Shown here piece by piece: positions 56,137 through 64,000 of a DNA stretch of 64,000 nt (position 1 is the stretch's first letter; the number at the start of each line of letters is the position of its first letter). A model generated the notes under the pieces. It did not search any database. It was not told the origin of the DNA and saw only the letters and a list, made by a program, of their open reading frames with translations. The stretch is taken from NCBI RefSeq assembly GCF_023721795.1, contig NZ_JAMQYE010000001.1, positions 2,825,671 to 2,889,670 of the forward strand. The letters are read 5' to 3'. The position numbers were made by a program, and so were the translations under genes. The stretch is from Zeimonas sediminis (lineage in GTDB: Bacteria > Pseudomonadota > Gammaproteobacteria > Burkholderiales > Burkholderiaceae_E).

Positions 56137-57423
56137 TCAGCGCGCGCGCATGCTGGCCGGCAGCCAGAGCGCGATCTCCGGCCAGACCATGACCAGCGCC
56201 ATCACGCCGATCATCAGCAGCACGTAGGGCGCGGCGCCACGCACGATCTCGGCCATCGGCGCCTGGGTGATCGCCTTGATCGTGAACAGGTTCATGCCGA
56301 CCGGCGGCGTGATCTGGGCGAGCTCGAGGTTGATGACCAGCAGCACGCCGTACCAGATCGGGTTGATGCCCAGGTGCATCATCGCCGGCAGGATCACCGG
56401 CGTGGTGATCAGGATGATCGCGATCGACTCGAGGAACATGCCGAGCACGAAGATCAGCGCCATCATCACGATCAGGAAGCCCGCCACGCCGATGTCGGCC
56501 GCGATGATCGCCTCGACGATCTGCTGCGGGATCCGCATCTTGGTCAGCACGTGCCCGAACACCGAGGCGCCGGCCAGGATCATGAACAGCATCGCCGACA
56601 CGCGGCAGGCGTCGACCGCCGAGTCCCAGACGTCGCGCAGGCCGATCGTGCGGTAGGCGAAGGCCGCGATCGCGAGCGCCAGCCACGCGCCAGCGGCGGC
56701 CGCCTCGGTGGCGGTGAAGATCCCTGCGTACATGCCGCCCAGCACGAAGACCGGCAGCGAGATCGCCCAGAGCGCCTTGCGGATCGCGGCGAGCGCCTCG
56801 CGCAGGCTCGCGCGCGGCTCGCGCTGCACGTGCCGGTGGGCGATCGCGGTGCGCAGCATGCTCCAGGCGACGAACACGCCGGCCATCAGCAGGCCCGGCA
56901 CGATGCCGGCCATGAACAGACCGCCGATCGAGGTGTCGGTGGTCACGCCATAGAGCACCATCGGCCCCGACGGCGGGATCAGGATGCCCAGCGTGCCGCC
57001 GGCGGCCACCAGGCCGTAGGCCACCTTCGGCTCGTAGCCGAAGCGGATCATCTGCGGAATCGCGACCGCGCCGATCGTCAGCGCGGTGGCCACGCTCGAG
57101 CCCGAGATCGCCGCGAAGATCGTGCATGCGGCGATCGTGGCGATGCCCAGCCCGCCCGGCAGGTGGCGGGTCAGCGTGTAGGCGGTGTTGTACAGGTCGT
57201 CGACGATCCTGCCTCGGATCATCACGTGCGCCATGAACGCGAACAGCGGGATCGCGACCAGCAGGTAGCGGTTGATCTCGCCGAAGATCACCTCGGTCAC
57301 CGAGCCGATCTCGCCCTGCGTGGCGAGCAGCAGCGCGCCGCCGTACAGCGCCAGCCCGGCGAAGATCGGCAGGCCGGTGAACAGCAACAGCAGCAGGCCG
57401 GCGAAGAGCAGCGCGATCGTCAT
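56137..57423 (-). CDS. TRAP transporter large permease (DctM family), second system
   Basis: A 428-residue ion-coupled permease with about 12 helices. DctM phrases: NRYLLVAIPLFAFMAHVMIR, AISGSSVATALTIGAVAIPQ, LGILIPPSGPMVLYGVTTD and GIFTATEAAAAGAWLALAI. ATG 57423 overlaps the stop of the small permease (ATGA). Third gene of a leftward dctP-dctQ-dctM set next to a CaiB-type CoA-transferase. Confidence 0.94.
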   Translation of the reverse strand: MTIALLFAGLLLLLFTGLPIFAGLALYGGALLLATQGEIGSVTEVIFGEINRYLLVAIPLFAFMAHVMIRGRIVDDLYNTAYTLTRHLPGGLGIATIAACTIFAAISGSSVATALTIGAVAIPQMIRFGYEPKVAYGLVAAGGTLGILIPPSGPMVLYGVTTDTSIGGLFMAGIVPGLLMAGVFVAWSMLRTAIAHRHVQREPRASLREALAAIRKALWAISLPVFVLGGMYAGIFTATEAAAAGAWLALAIAAFAYRTIGLRDVWDSAVDACRVSAMLFMILAGASVFGHVLTKMRIPQQIVEAIIAADIGVAGFLIVMMALIFVLGMFLESIAIILITTPVILPAMMHLGINPIWYGVLLVINLELAQITPPVGMNLFTIKAITQAPMAEIVRGAAPYVLLMIGVMALVMVWPEIALWLPASMRAR

Positions 57424-58019
57424 CGGGCGTCGGGGCGGGCGTCGGCCTTGCCGGGCGCGGCGGGTGCCGCATGTGCCGGCTGGTGCGCCGGCGGCAGGCC
57501 GGCCAGCGCGCGCCACAGCGCTTCGATCGCGGCGAGCAGCAGCAGCACGCCGCCGACCGGCATCAGCAGCATCAGCTGCCAGGTCGGCCACTCGAGCCAG
57601 CCCTCGGTGACCAGGCCGAGCATCTGCGCCAGCATCGCGGTGTCCCAGCCGTTGAAGATCAGCACCAGCGCGATCGCGGCGGTGGCCAGCCCGCCCCAGG
57701 CACGGATCCAGCGACGGCCGCTCTCGGGAAGGCGTTCGACCAGCAGGTCCACGCCGATGTGCTCGCCGCGTCGCAGCGCGTTGGCCGCCGCCAGCATCAC
57801 GACCGCCACCAGCGCGAAGCCGACGACCTCGTCGACCCAGACCGGCGCGGCGTTGAACACGTAGCGCATGATGACGGCCCAGCCGATCAGCGCGAGGGAC
57901 ACGAGCAGCGCCGCGGCGGCGACCGCCATTGCGGCGCCGGCCAGCGCGGCCACGACGCGGCCGAAGGCGCGCAGTGCCGGGCCTTCGGCAGGCGCTGCGC
58001 GTTGCTGGTCCGGGGTCAC
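57420..58019 (-). CDS. TRAP transporter small permease (DctQ family), second system
   Basis: A 199-residue protein with four membrane segments. RYVFNAAPVWVDEVVGFALV and RRGEHIGVDLLVERLP are typical of DctQ. The C-terminal tail is long and Pro/Ala-rich (PPAHQPAHAAPAAPGKAD). It lies 13 bases after the dctP stop and overlaps dctM by 4. Confidence 0.9.
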   Translation of the reverse strand: MTPDQQRAAPAEGPALRAFGRVVAALAGAAMAVAAAALLVSLALIGWAVIMRYVFNAAPVWVDEVVGFALVAVVMLAAANALRRGEHIGVDLLVERLPESGRRWIRAWGGLATAAIALVLIFNGWDTAMLAQMLGLVTEGWLEWPTWQLMLLMPVGGVLLLLAAIEALWRALAGLPPAHQPAHAAPAAPGKADARPDAR

Positions 58020-58032
58020 TCGCGCGCCCGGA

Positions 58033-59037
58033 TCAGAGCCGGTCGATCAGCTCGAGCAGCCGCACGCCGTCGGGCGCGGTGGCGCGCAGGAACTCCTTCT
58101 TGACCGCCGGCTGCATCGCGTCGGCCATCGCCTGCTCCTGGGCCTTGGTCAGCGAGATCGTCTGCATGCCCTTCTCGTTGAGCACGCGGACGTCCTCGGC
58201 CGGCACGCCGTCGGCGTTGCGGATCGAGCGCTGCACCGCCTTGTCGGCGGCCGACTGGATCGCGTTGCGCACGTCGGCGGGCAGGCCGTTCCACCAGGCC
58301 GGGTTCACGACCAGGTTGTCGAAGGCGAGGATGATGTTCGACGCGACGCCGTACTTCTGGATCTCGTAGAACTTGCGGCTGTAGGCGGCCTTCACGCCGG
58401 TGAAGCCGGCGTCGAGCACGCCGGTCTGCAGCGCCTGGTAGACCTCGGTGCCGGGCATCGCCGACGGCGACGCGCCCATCGCCTCCAGGCCGGCGTCGAA
58501 CAGCCGGTTCAGGCCGCGGATCTTCAGGCCGGAGAAGTCGGCCGGCGAGACCAGCGGCTTCTTCGCCGAGGTGAAGATGCCGTCGTTGGTGTCGACGATC
58601 CACGCGATGTTCTTCACGCCGCGCGCGGCCATCTTCGCGTCGAGCAGCTTCGAGGCCTCCGAGCCGATGAAGGCCTTCTGCTTGGCGACCGAGGTCATCA
58701 GGTAGGGGATCACCGTGACGCTCATCTCGGGGATCGTGCCGCCCCACTGGAAGCTCAGGATCGCGGCCGCCTCGACCTTGCCGCTGGCCACGGCCGGGTG
58801 GTTCTGGTTGGGCTTGAAGAGCTGCGCGGCGCCGAACAGCTGCACGTCGACCCGCCCCTTGGTGGCGGCCTCGACCTCTTTCTCGAACTGCTGCAGGTTC
58901 AGCGCGGTGTGATGCGTCGGCGGGAACTGGTGGCTGATGCGCATCGTGAAGTCGGCGGCCAGCGCGCTCGCGCACAGGCCGAAGGATGCGACGGCGCCGG
59001 CGGCGAGGCGCAGCGTCGAGCGACGGGTCGGGGTCAT
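58033..59037 (-). CDS. TRAP transporter solute-binding protein (DctP family), second system
   Basis: A 334-residue periplasmic receptor. The leader TPTRRSTLRLAAGAVASFG, ending SALAADF, is a twin-arginine-like or ordinary signal. Mature phrases: TMRISHQFPPTHHTALNLQQ, GRVDVQLFGAAQLFKPNQNH, MPGTEVYQALQTGVLDAGFT and NLVVNPAWWNGLPADVRNAI. The conserved Arg of DctP that binds a carboxylate is likely in KIRGLNR. It is first of the leftward TRAP unit, with a GAGGAGACAAC site. Confidence 0.93.
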   Translation of the reverse strand: MTPTRRSTLRLAAGAVASFGLCASALAADFTMRISHQFPPTHHTALNLQQFEKEVEAATKGRVDVQLFGAAQLFKPNQNHPAVASGKVEAAAILSFQWGGTIPEMSVTVIPYLMTSVAKQKAFIGSEASKLLDAKMAARGVKNIAWIVDTNDGIFTSAKKPLVSPADFSGLKIRGLNRLFDAGLEAMGASPSAMPGTEVYQALQTGVLDAGFTGVKAAYSRKFYEIQKYGVASNIILAFDNLVVNPAWWNGLPADVRNAIQSAADKAVQRSIRNADGVPAEDVRVLNEKGMQTISLTKAQEQAMADAMQPAVKKEFLRATAPDGVRLLELIDRL

Positions 59038-59087
59038 CGTTGTCTCCTCGGTGATTCGGGTTTGGGTCGGGAAGCGGGCCGCCGTGC

Positions 59088-60299
59088 TCAGGCCACGGCG
59101 TGACTCGTGCGAAGCGCCTCGATCTCGTCGGCAGCGTAACCGAGGCCGGTCAGCAGCTCCAGCGTGTGCTCGCCGAAGCGCGGCGGGTCCATCCGCACCG
59201 GCAGGCGGGCGCCGGCCAGCGTGATCGGGAACAGCGTGGTGCGCACCGTCTGGCCTGCCTTCTCGCCGTCGGAAAGCACGATGTCGGCGAGCCCGCCGGT
59301 GGCGTTCAGGTGCGGGTCGTCGTACAGGTCCTCGGGCCGGCGGATCGGCGCGAAGGGCAGGCCCGCCTTCTCGAAGAGCGCTGCCAGCTCGGCCGCGGAG
59401 TGCCTGGCGAGCCGCTCGCGCAGCAGCGGCATCAGCGTGGGGCGGGCGCGCACCCGGTCGTTGTTGGTGGCGAGCGCCGGGTCGGCCTTCAGGTCGTCGA
59501 AACCGAGCACGTCGCAGAAGGTCGAGAACTGCCCATCGCTGACCGCCGCCAGGAAGATCTGCTCGCCGTCCTTCACTGTGAACACGTCGTAGATCGCCCA
59601 CGGGCTCTCGCGCGCAGGCATCGGCGCCGGATGCCGGCCGGTCATCGCATACTGCAGCATGTGCTGGCCCATCAGGAACACGTTGTTCTCGAACAGCGCC
59701 GACTGGACCTCCATGCCCTTGCCGGTGATGCCGCGCTGGATCAGCGCGCCCATCGCGCCGATCGCGCCGAACAGCCCGCCCATGATGTCGTTGACGCTCG
59801 AGCCCGCGCGCAGCGGGTCGCCCGGCCGGCCGGTCATGTAGGCCAGCCCGCCCATCATCTGCACGACCTCGTCGAGCGCGGTGCGGTGCTCGTAGGGGCC
59901 GGGCAGGAAGCCCTTGTGGCTCACGTAGATCAGCCGCTCGTTGAGCCTGGACAGCGACGCGTAGTCCAGGCCGAACTTGGCGAGCGCGCCGGGCTTGAAG
60001 TTCTCGGCGACGACGTCCGCGCCGGCCGCGAGCCGGCGCGCCACCTCGGCGCCCTCGGGCTTGCGCAGGTCGATGCCGATGCTCTTCTTGTTGCGGTTGA
60101 ACATCGGGAAGAAGCCGGTGCCGGCACCGAGCAGGCGGCGGGTCGCCTCCCCGTCGATCGGCTCGACCTTGATCACCTCGGCGCCCAGGTCGGCCAGCAC
60201 CATGCCGCAGGTCGGGCCCATCACCATGTGGGTGAACTCGACGACACGCAGGCCTTGCAGCGGCTGCGGCGCGGAGCGGGCGGCGTCGGTTGCGGTCAT
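59088..60299 (-). CDS. CaiB/BaiF-family CoA-transferase
   Basis: A class III CoA-transferase of 403 residues. Seen are LRVVEFTHMVMGPTCGMVLA, DLGAEVIKVEPIDGE, RNKKSIGIDLRKPEG and the catalytic Asp in SSVNDIMGGLFGAIG. Family members move CoA between carboxylic acids, for example succinate to citramalate or itaconate. It lies between an HMG-CoA-lyase-type gene and a TRAP transporter, all leftward, which suggests activation of an imported dicarboxylate. Exact acceptor unknown. Confidence 0.92.
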   Translation of the reverse strand: MTATDAARSAPQPLQGLRVVEFTHMVMGPTCGMVLADLGAEVIKVEPIDGEATRRLLGAGTGFFPMFNRNKKSIGIDLRKPEGAEVARRLAAGADVVAENFKPGALAKFGLDYASLSRLNERLIYVSHKGFLPGPYEHRTALDEVVQMMGGLAYMTGRPGDPLRAGSSVNDIMGGLFGAIGAMGALIQRGITGKGMEVQSALFENNVFLMGQHMLQYAMTGRHPAPMPARESPWAIYDVFTVKDGEQIFLAAVSDGQFSTFCDVLGFDDLKADPALATNNDRVRARPTLMPLLRERLARHSAAELAALFEKAGLPFAPIRRPEDLYDDPHLNATGGLADIVLSDGEKAGQTVRTTLFPITLAGARLPVRMDPPRFGEHTLELLTGLGYAADEIEALRTSHAVA

Positions 60300-60363
60300 T
60301 CGGGCGTGCTCGCGGGTCGGGGTGCGGGTGGGGTGTCGGCGTCGTGGCAGGGCGCTCGCGAGC

Positions 60364-61293
60364 TCAGGCGGCTTCGCGCATCGTCTTGGGCAGGCCCGCG
60401 CGCCAGATCGAGCCGTGCAGCGGCACGTCCTCGAGCCAGCCCGCGACCTTGCCGCGCAGCGCGATCAGCGCGTCGAAGTCCAGGCCGGTCTCCTCGTCCA
60501 TGCTGGCGAACAGGTAGGCGAGGTCCTCGGTGGCCACGTTGCCGCTCGCCCCTGGCGCGTGCGGGCAGCCGCCGAGGCCGCCCAGCGAGGCATCGAAGCG
60601 GCGGATGCCGACCTGCCAGGCGGCGAACGCATTGGCCATGCCCAGCCCGCGCGTGTCGTGGAAGTGGCCGCAGCCGAGCCGGTTGCCGGCGATCTCGAGG
60701 CCGCTGGCGAACAGGCTGCTCACCGCCTTCGGATCGGCGTAGCCGACCGTGTCGGCAAGCCCGATCGCGTCGACGCCCAGGTCGCTCACCGCGCGCAGCA
60801 GGTGCAGCACTTCCTCCGGTTCGACCCTGCCCTGGAGCGTGCAGCCGAACGCGGTGCTGATGCCGATCTCGACATGGCACGAAGCTCCGGCGGCGTCGCG
60901 CAGGGCCACGATGGCCGCGATCTCGCGCAGCACTTCCTCCGGCGTCTTGCGAAGGTTGGCCAGGCTGTGCGCCTGGCTGGCCGACAGCGGCAGCAGCATC
61001 GCGTGGGCGCCGCTCTCGAGCGCTCGTTCGGCGCCCTTCAGGTTGGGCACGAGCACCGACACGGTCAGCCCGGGCAGCGTCTTCGCGAAGGCGACGAGCT
61101 CGGCCGTGTCGGCGAGCTGCGGCAACAGGCGGGCCGGCACGAAGGAACCGACCTCGATCTCCCGCAGGCCGGCGGCGTGCGCGTCGCGAAGCCATTCGAG
61201 CTTGAGCTCGGTCGGGAGCGTGCGGGCGATGCTCTGCAAGCCGTCACGCAGGCCGACTTCGCGGATGGACACGGGATCGGGCGAGAGGTTCAT
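60364..61293 (-). CDS. HMG-CoA lyase-family enzyme
   Basis: A TIM-barrel lyase of 309 residues in the DRE-metallolyase group. Motifs: VSIREVGLRDGLQSIA (DRE-like metal and catalytic Arg), EVGSFVPARLLPQLAD, IGLADTVGYADPKAV, CGHFHDTRGLGMANAFAAW (metal His-x-His) and the catalytic Cys in GLGGCPHAPGASGN. It cleaves 3-hydroxy-3-methylglutaryl-CoA or a related citramalyl- or methylcitramalyl-CoA. The CoA-transferase gene starts 64 bases downstream. It is divergent from the LysR gene. Confidence 0.92.
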   Translation of the reverse strand: MNLSPDPVSIREVGLRDGLQSIARTLPTELKLEWLRDAHAAGLREIEVGSFVPARLLPQLADTAELVAFAKTLPGLTVSVLVPNLKGAERALESGAHAMLLPLSASQAHSLANLRKTPEEVLREIAAIVALRDAAGASCHVEIGISTAFGCTLQGRVEPEEVLHLLRAVSDLGVDAIGLADTVGYADPKAVSSLFASGLEIAGNRLGCGHFHDTRGLGMANAFAAWQVGIRRFDASLGGLGGCPHAPGASGNVATEDLAYLFASMDEETGLDFDALIALRGKVAGWLEDVPLHGSIWRAGLPKTMREAA

Positions 61294-61337
61294 GGCGCGC
61301 GATTCTAGACTTTCCCGTGCGGATCGATCACGCTTTA

Positions 61338-61358
61338 TTGGAAGCTTTGGCGTTCCGG
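61338..61358. promoter_or_regulatory. Weak LysR-type dyad in the lyase/LysR gap
   Basis: In the 144-base divergent gap 61294-61437 the stretch starting TTGGAA and ending TTCC has two GGAA/TTCC arms around nine bases. This is a plausible binding site for the divergent LysR regulator, but similar short dyads occur by chance. The same gap must contain both promoters. Confidence 0.3.
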
Positions 61359-61437
61359 TTCGGCATGGCACACTGCCGGGCACGCGCCAAGAGACGGGCG
61401 GGCGACGACCCGGCCCGTCTCGCAAGGATCTCCCGTC

Positions 61438-62340
61438 ATGACCCGAGGCATCGACCCCCTGACCCTTCGCCTGTTCGTCGCCGTGTGCGAGGAGCGCAAC
61501 ATCGCCCGGGCCGCGGCGCGCGAGGCGCTGGTCGCATCCGCGGTCAGCAAGCGGATCGCGGCGGTCGAGCGGGAGATCGGCGCGTCGCTGCTGGTGCGCG
61601 GGCGGCGCGGCGTCGCGCCCACCGCTGCCGGCGAGGCCTTGCTGCGGCGGGCCCGCGAGATCCTGGGCGCGATGGACCGGCTGCAGGCCGAGCTCGACGA
61701 GTTCGCCAGCGGGGTGCAGGGCAACGTGCGCGTGATCGCCAGCGTGACGGCGCTGGCGGAACGCTTGCCCGAGGACATCGCGAGCTTCCTCGCTCGCTAC
61801 CAATCGGTGCGGGTGAGCCTCGACGAGGGCGTCAGCACCGCGATCGTGCGCGCGGTCCGAGAGGGGGCCGCTGACCTCGGCGTCCTGTGGGATGTCGCCG
61901 ATCTCGAGGGGCTCCAGGCGGTGCCTTACCGCAGCGACCGGCTGTGCGTGGTGATGCAGGCCGGGCATCCGCTGTCCGGCCTGCCGGCGGTGCGCTTCGA
62001 GCAGACGCTGGCCTACCCGTCGATCGGCGTCACGCCGGGCGGCAGGATGGAGGTGATCCTGCGCCGCCAGGCGGCCCTGCTGGGTCACGTCCTGACCCCG
62101 AGGATCGTGGTGTCGAGCCTCGACGCCGCGCGGCGGATCGCCGCGGCGGGGCTGGGGCTGGCGATCCTGCCGGAGGAGGTGACTGCGCCGCACGCGGGTG
62201 CGGGAGGGTTGGCGCTCGTGCCCTTGTCCGATTCCTGGGCTCGCCGGCAGTTCGTCGTGTGCTCGCGGCCCGACTCGCTGCTGTCGGCCGCCGCGCGGCT
62301 GTTGAACGAGCACCTGAAGCGGGAAGCGCTGCACGGCTAG
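61438..62340 (+). CDS. LysR-family transcriptional regulator
   Basis: A 300-residue regulator. wHTH: TLRLFVAVCEERNIARAAAR, EALVASAVSKRIAAVEREIG. Effector domain: GNVRVIASVTALAERLPEDI, REGAADLGVLWDVADLEGLQ and IAAAGLGLAILPEEV. ATG 61438 directly follows a CAAGGATCTCC site and fits the family. It probably regulates the divergent lyase, CoA-transferase and TRAP genes. Confidence 0.93.
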   Translation: MTRGIDPLTLRLFVAVCEERNIARAAAREALVASAVSKRIAAVEREIGASLLVRGRRGVAPTAAGEALLRRAREILGAMDRLQAELDEFASGVQGNVRVIASVTALAERLPEDIASFLARYQSVRVSLDEGVSTAIVRAVREGAADLGVLWDVADLEGLQAVPYRSDRLCVVMQAGHPLSGLPAVRFEQTLAYPSIGVTPGGRMEVILRRQAALLGHVLTPRIVVSSLDAARRIAAAGLGLAILPEEVTAPHAGAGGLALVPLSDSWARRQFVVCSRPDSLLSAAARLLNEHLKREALHG

Positions 62341-62367
62341 GCCGTCCGCGGTTCTCCTGCCGGCGCT

Positions 62368-62844
62368 TCAGGGCGCGGGCTTCACCAGCGGCCAACCGCG
62401 GCGCGCCCACTCGCTCATGCCGCCCTGCACATAGCGCACGTGCGAGTAGCCGTGCTCGCGCAGCGCTTCCAGCACCGCGCTCGAGCGGTTCTGCGTGCGG
62501 CAGATCAACAGCACCGGCTTGCCCGGGTCGACCGGGATCTCGCCGGCGCGCGTGGGAAGCTGGCTCATCGGCAGCAGGCGCGCCCCGGGCGCCACCCCGG
62601 TCGCGTGCTCGTCGGGCTCGCGGATGTCGATCAGGATCGCGCGGCCGGCCTCGAGTTCCGCCCGGGCGAAGTCCAGGCTCACCGCCCGGTCGGCCGTGTC
62701 TTCCTTGCAGCCGGCGGCCAGCAGCGCCAGCGCAATCGCCGACGCGGCCAGGCGGCGCCGGCGCGGGTCGAAGCGCGCGGGGGCTGCCGGGGTGCCGGCG
62801 AGGGACGGGAAATACGGGTTCATGACAGAGGGCAATTCTGTCAT
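62368..62844 (-). CDS. Rhodanese-domain lipoprotein
   Basis: A 158-residue protein. A basic leader (DPRRRRLAASAIALALLAAG) ends in a lipobox Cys (AAGC, about residue 46). The rhodanese domain has ILIDIREPDEH and the persulfide-forming Cys in LLICRTQNRSSAV, then VRYVQGGMSEWARRGWPL. It should carry sulfur in the periplasm. A start at 62823 (MNPYFPSLAG) is equally possible. It is divergent from the SQR-like gene, and sulfur handling links the two. Confidence 0.87.
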   Translation of the reverse strand: MTELPSVMNPYFPSLAGTPAAPARFDPRRRRLAASAIALALLAAGCKEDTADRAVSLDFARAELEAGRAILIDIREPDEHATGVAPGARLLPMSQLPTRAGEIPVDPGKPVLLICRTQNRSSAVLEALREHGYSHVRYVQGGMSEWARRGWPLVKPAP

Positions 62845-62926
62845 CTTCGCGCGCCTCGCGGCGACATCCGTCGCGCCGCCGGCGGGTTAACCTGTCGCGC
62901 AAACCTCCAAGGAGAAGGAAGCTCTC

Positions 62927-64000
62927 ATGAACGACCGCTCCACTCGCGTCGCCATCCTCGGCGCGGGTTTCGCAGGCCTGTCGACGATCCGGGAGATCCG
63001 CAAGCGGGACTCGCAGGTCGAGCTCACGCTGGTCGCGCCGCGCGCCGAGCTGCACTACCTGCCCGGCATGGTGTGGATCCCGAGCGGGCTGCGCAAGCGC
63101 GAGGACCTCGTCGTGCCGCTCGACGGTTTTCTCGAGCGGCAGCGGGTGAAGTTCCTTGCCGCCGAGGTCACCGGGCTGGCCGACGGCGGGCGCGCCGTGA
63201 AGACGAGCGCCGGCGACCTGGCCAACGACGCGCTCGTCATCGCCACCGGCGGCCGCTTCATCAGGAAGCTGCCCGGCATCGAGCACGCGATCACGCCTTG
63301 CGAGGGCATCGCGGCCGCCGAGAAGATCCGCGACCGGCTTCGCGAGCTGCAGGGCGGCACGATCGCGGTCGGCTTCGCCGGCAACCCGAACGAGCCCAGC
63401 GCGATGCGCGGCGGCCCGATGTTCGAGTTCCTGTTCGGCATCGACCAGCAGCTGCGCCGCGAAGGCCGGCGCGAGCGCTTCGAGCTGGTGTTCTTCAACC
63501 CGTCGAAAGAGCCGGGCAACCGGCTGGGCCCGAAGGCCGTCGGCTTCCTGCTGGCCGAGATGGCGCGGCGCGGCATCCGCACCCACCTCGGCCACAAGAT
63601 GCAGCGCTTCGAGAAGGACAAGGTGGTGACCGAGGGCGGCGAGTTCGCCGCCGACCTGATCCTGTTCCAGCCGGGCATGACCGGCAACGCCTGGTTCGAC
63701 GCGACCGAACTGCCGCGCTCGCCCGGCGGGCTGATCCAGGCCGACGCGCACTGCCGCGTGCCCGGCTTCGAGCGCGTCTACGTGGCCGGCGACTCGGGCA
63801 GCTTCCCGGGCCCCGACTGGATGCCCAAGCAGGCGCACATGGCCGACCTGCAGGCTGCTGCGGCCGCGGCGAACCTGCTCGGCGACCTGGCCGGGCGGCC
63901 GTCGAACGAGACCTTCAAGGTCGAGCTCGCCTGCATCGTCGATGCGGTCGACCGCGGCACGCTGATCTGGCGCACGCCGGAGAAGAACCTGCTTGTTCCG
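62927..64000 (+). CDS. FAD-dependent oxidoreductase of the sulfide:quinone oxidoreductase type, partial
   Basis: The frame is open to the right window edge, so at least 358 residues are present and the C-terminus is missing. The FAD motif is VAILGAGFAGLST near the start. Later are ALVIATGGRFIRKLPG, GFAGNPNEPSAMRGGPMFEF and RVYVAGDSGSFPGPDWMPKQ, followed by AHMADLQA. This is the SQR/FCSD flavoprotein group rather than NDH-2. Cysteines are seen at TPCEGIA and DAHCRVPG; whether the catalytic set is complete cannot be judged from a fragment. AAGGAGAAGGAAG is a very good ribosome site. Confidence 0.85.
   Translation, partial: MNDRSTRVAILGAGFAGLSTIREIRKRDSQVELTLVAPRAELHYLPGMVWIPSGLRKREDLVVPLDGFLERQRVKFLAAEVTGLADGGRAVKTSAGDLANDALVIATGGRFIRKLPGIEHAITPCEGIAAAEKIRDRLRELQGGTIAVGFAGNPNEPSAMRGGPMFEFLFGIDQQLRREGRRERFELVFFNPSKEPGNRLGPKAVGFLLAEMARRGIRTHLGHKMQRFEKDKVVTEGGEFAADLILFQPGMTGNAWFDATELPRSPGGLIQADAHCRVPGFERVYVAGDSGSFPGPDWMPKQAHMADLQAAAAAANLLGDLAGRPSNETFKVELACIVDAVDRGTLIWRTPEKNLLVP

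Overview
The window is very GC-rich, with strong G/C bias at third codon positions, and is packed with genes of betaproteobacterial type. The order rodA-mrdA-mreDCB (leftward), then gatC-gatA-gatB, pyrE and xth (exonuclease III), together with Bug-type solute receptors, TRAP transporters and 3-oxoadipate genes, points to the order Burkholderiales. I cannot fix the genus from sequence alone. I saw no rRNA, tRNA, CRISPR array, transposase or integrase.

Layout. 1-4599: the cell-elongation operon mreB-mreC-mreD-mrdA-rodA, read leftward, with rodA cut by the window edge. 4723-8735: gatC-gatA-gatB with a Cys-rich lipoprotein gene embedded between gatA and gatB. 8704-12014: an IclR-controlled accessory module (SDR dehydrogenase, VOC protein, Bug receptor), followed by pyrE, xth, a DUF3597 gene and a periplasmic M48 protease. 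15544-27298: an exopolysaccharide locus with a Wzx-like flippase, two tandem AlkP-superfamily phosphohydrolases that share a 956-bp tract with no difference seen by eye, and pgaABCD for poly-N-acetylglucosamine. 27411-29762: a bacterial voltage-gated sodium channel and an AmpG permease.

29716-35324: an IclR regulator divergent from a complete hydroxyquinol route (intradiol dioxygenase, maleylacetate reductase, 3-oxoadipate CoA-transferase, 3-oxoadipyl-CoA thiolase) leading to succinyl-CoA and acetyl-CoA. 35350-43752: a LysR regulator and a catabolic island of unknown substrate (TrzA/AtzA-type amidohydrolase, HIBADH-type dehydrogenase, complete TRAP transporter, NTF2-like protein, second amidohydrolase, RutE-like nitroreductase). 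44020-47681: an Hsp20 gene with candidate ANR/FNR and sigma-32 sites, an exported intradiol-dioxygenase-like protein, and two divergent NnrS-family genes flanking a very good NsrR-type operator. 47717-56002: ALDH, MFS exporter, thioesterase, ChrA, nitroreductase, zinc metallopeptidase, YoaK-like, MBL-fold and DUF3185 genes. 56137-61293: a leftward TRAP transporter, CaiB/BaiF CoA-transferase and HMG-CoA-lyase-family lyase that look like one dicarboxylate pathway, with a divergent LysR gene. 62368-64000: a rhodanese lipoprotein and the start of an SQR-like flavoprotein cut by the window edge.

Taken together the segment joins housekeeping cell-wall and translation genes with several compact catabolic modules, each with its own regulator and importer, and with nitric-oxide or low-oxygen signals. 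The most distinctive signals are the gene-conversion tract in the paired AlkP genes beside pgaABCD, the NavAb-like sodium channel, the NsrR-type operator between paired NnrS genes, IclR-type operators at both IclR genes, and a G-quadruplex-capable heptamer tract directly before a nitroreductase start codon.
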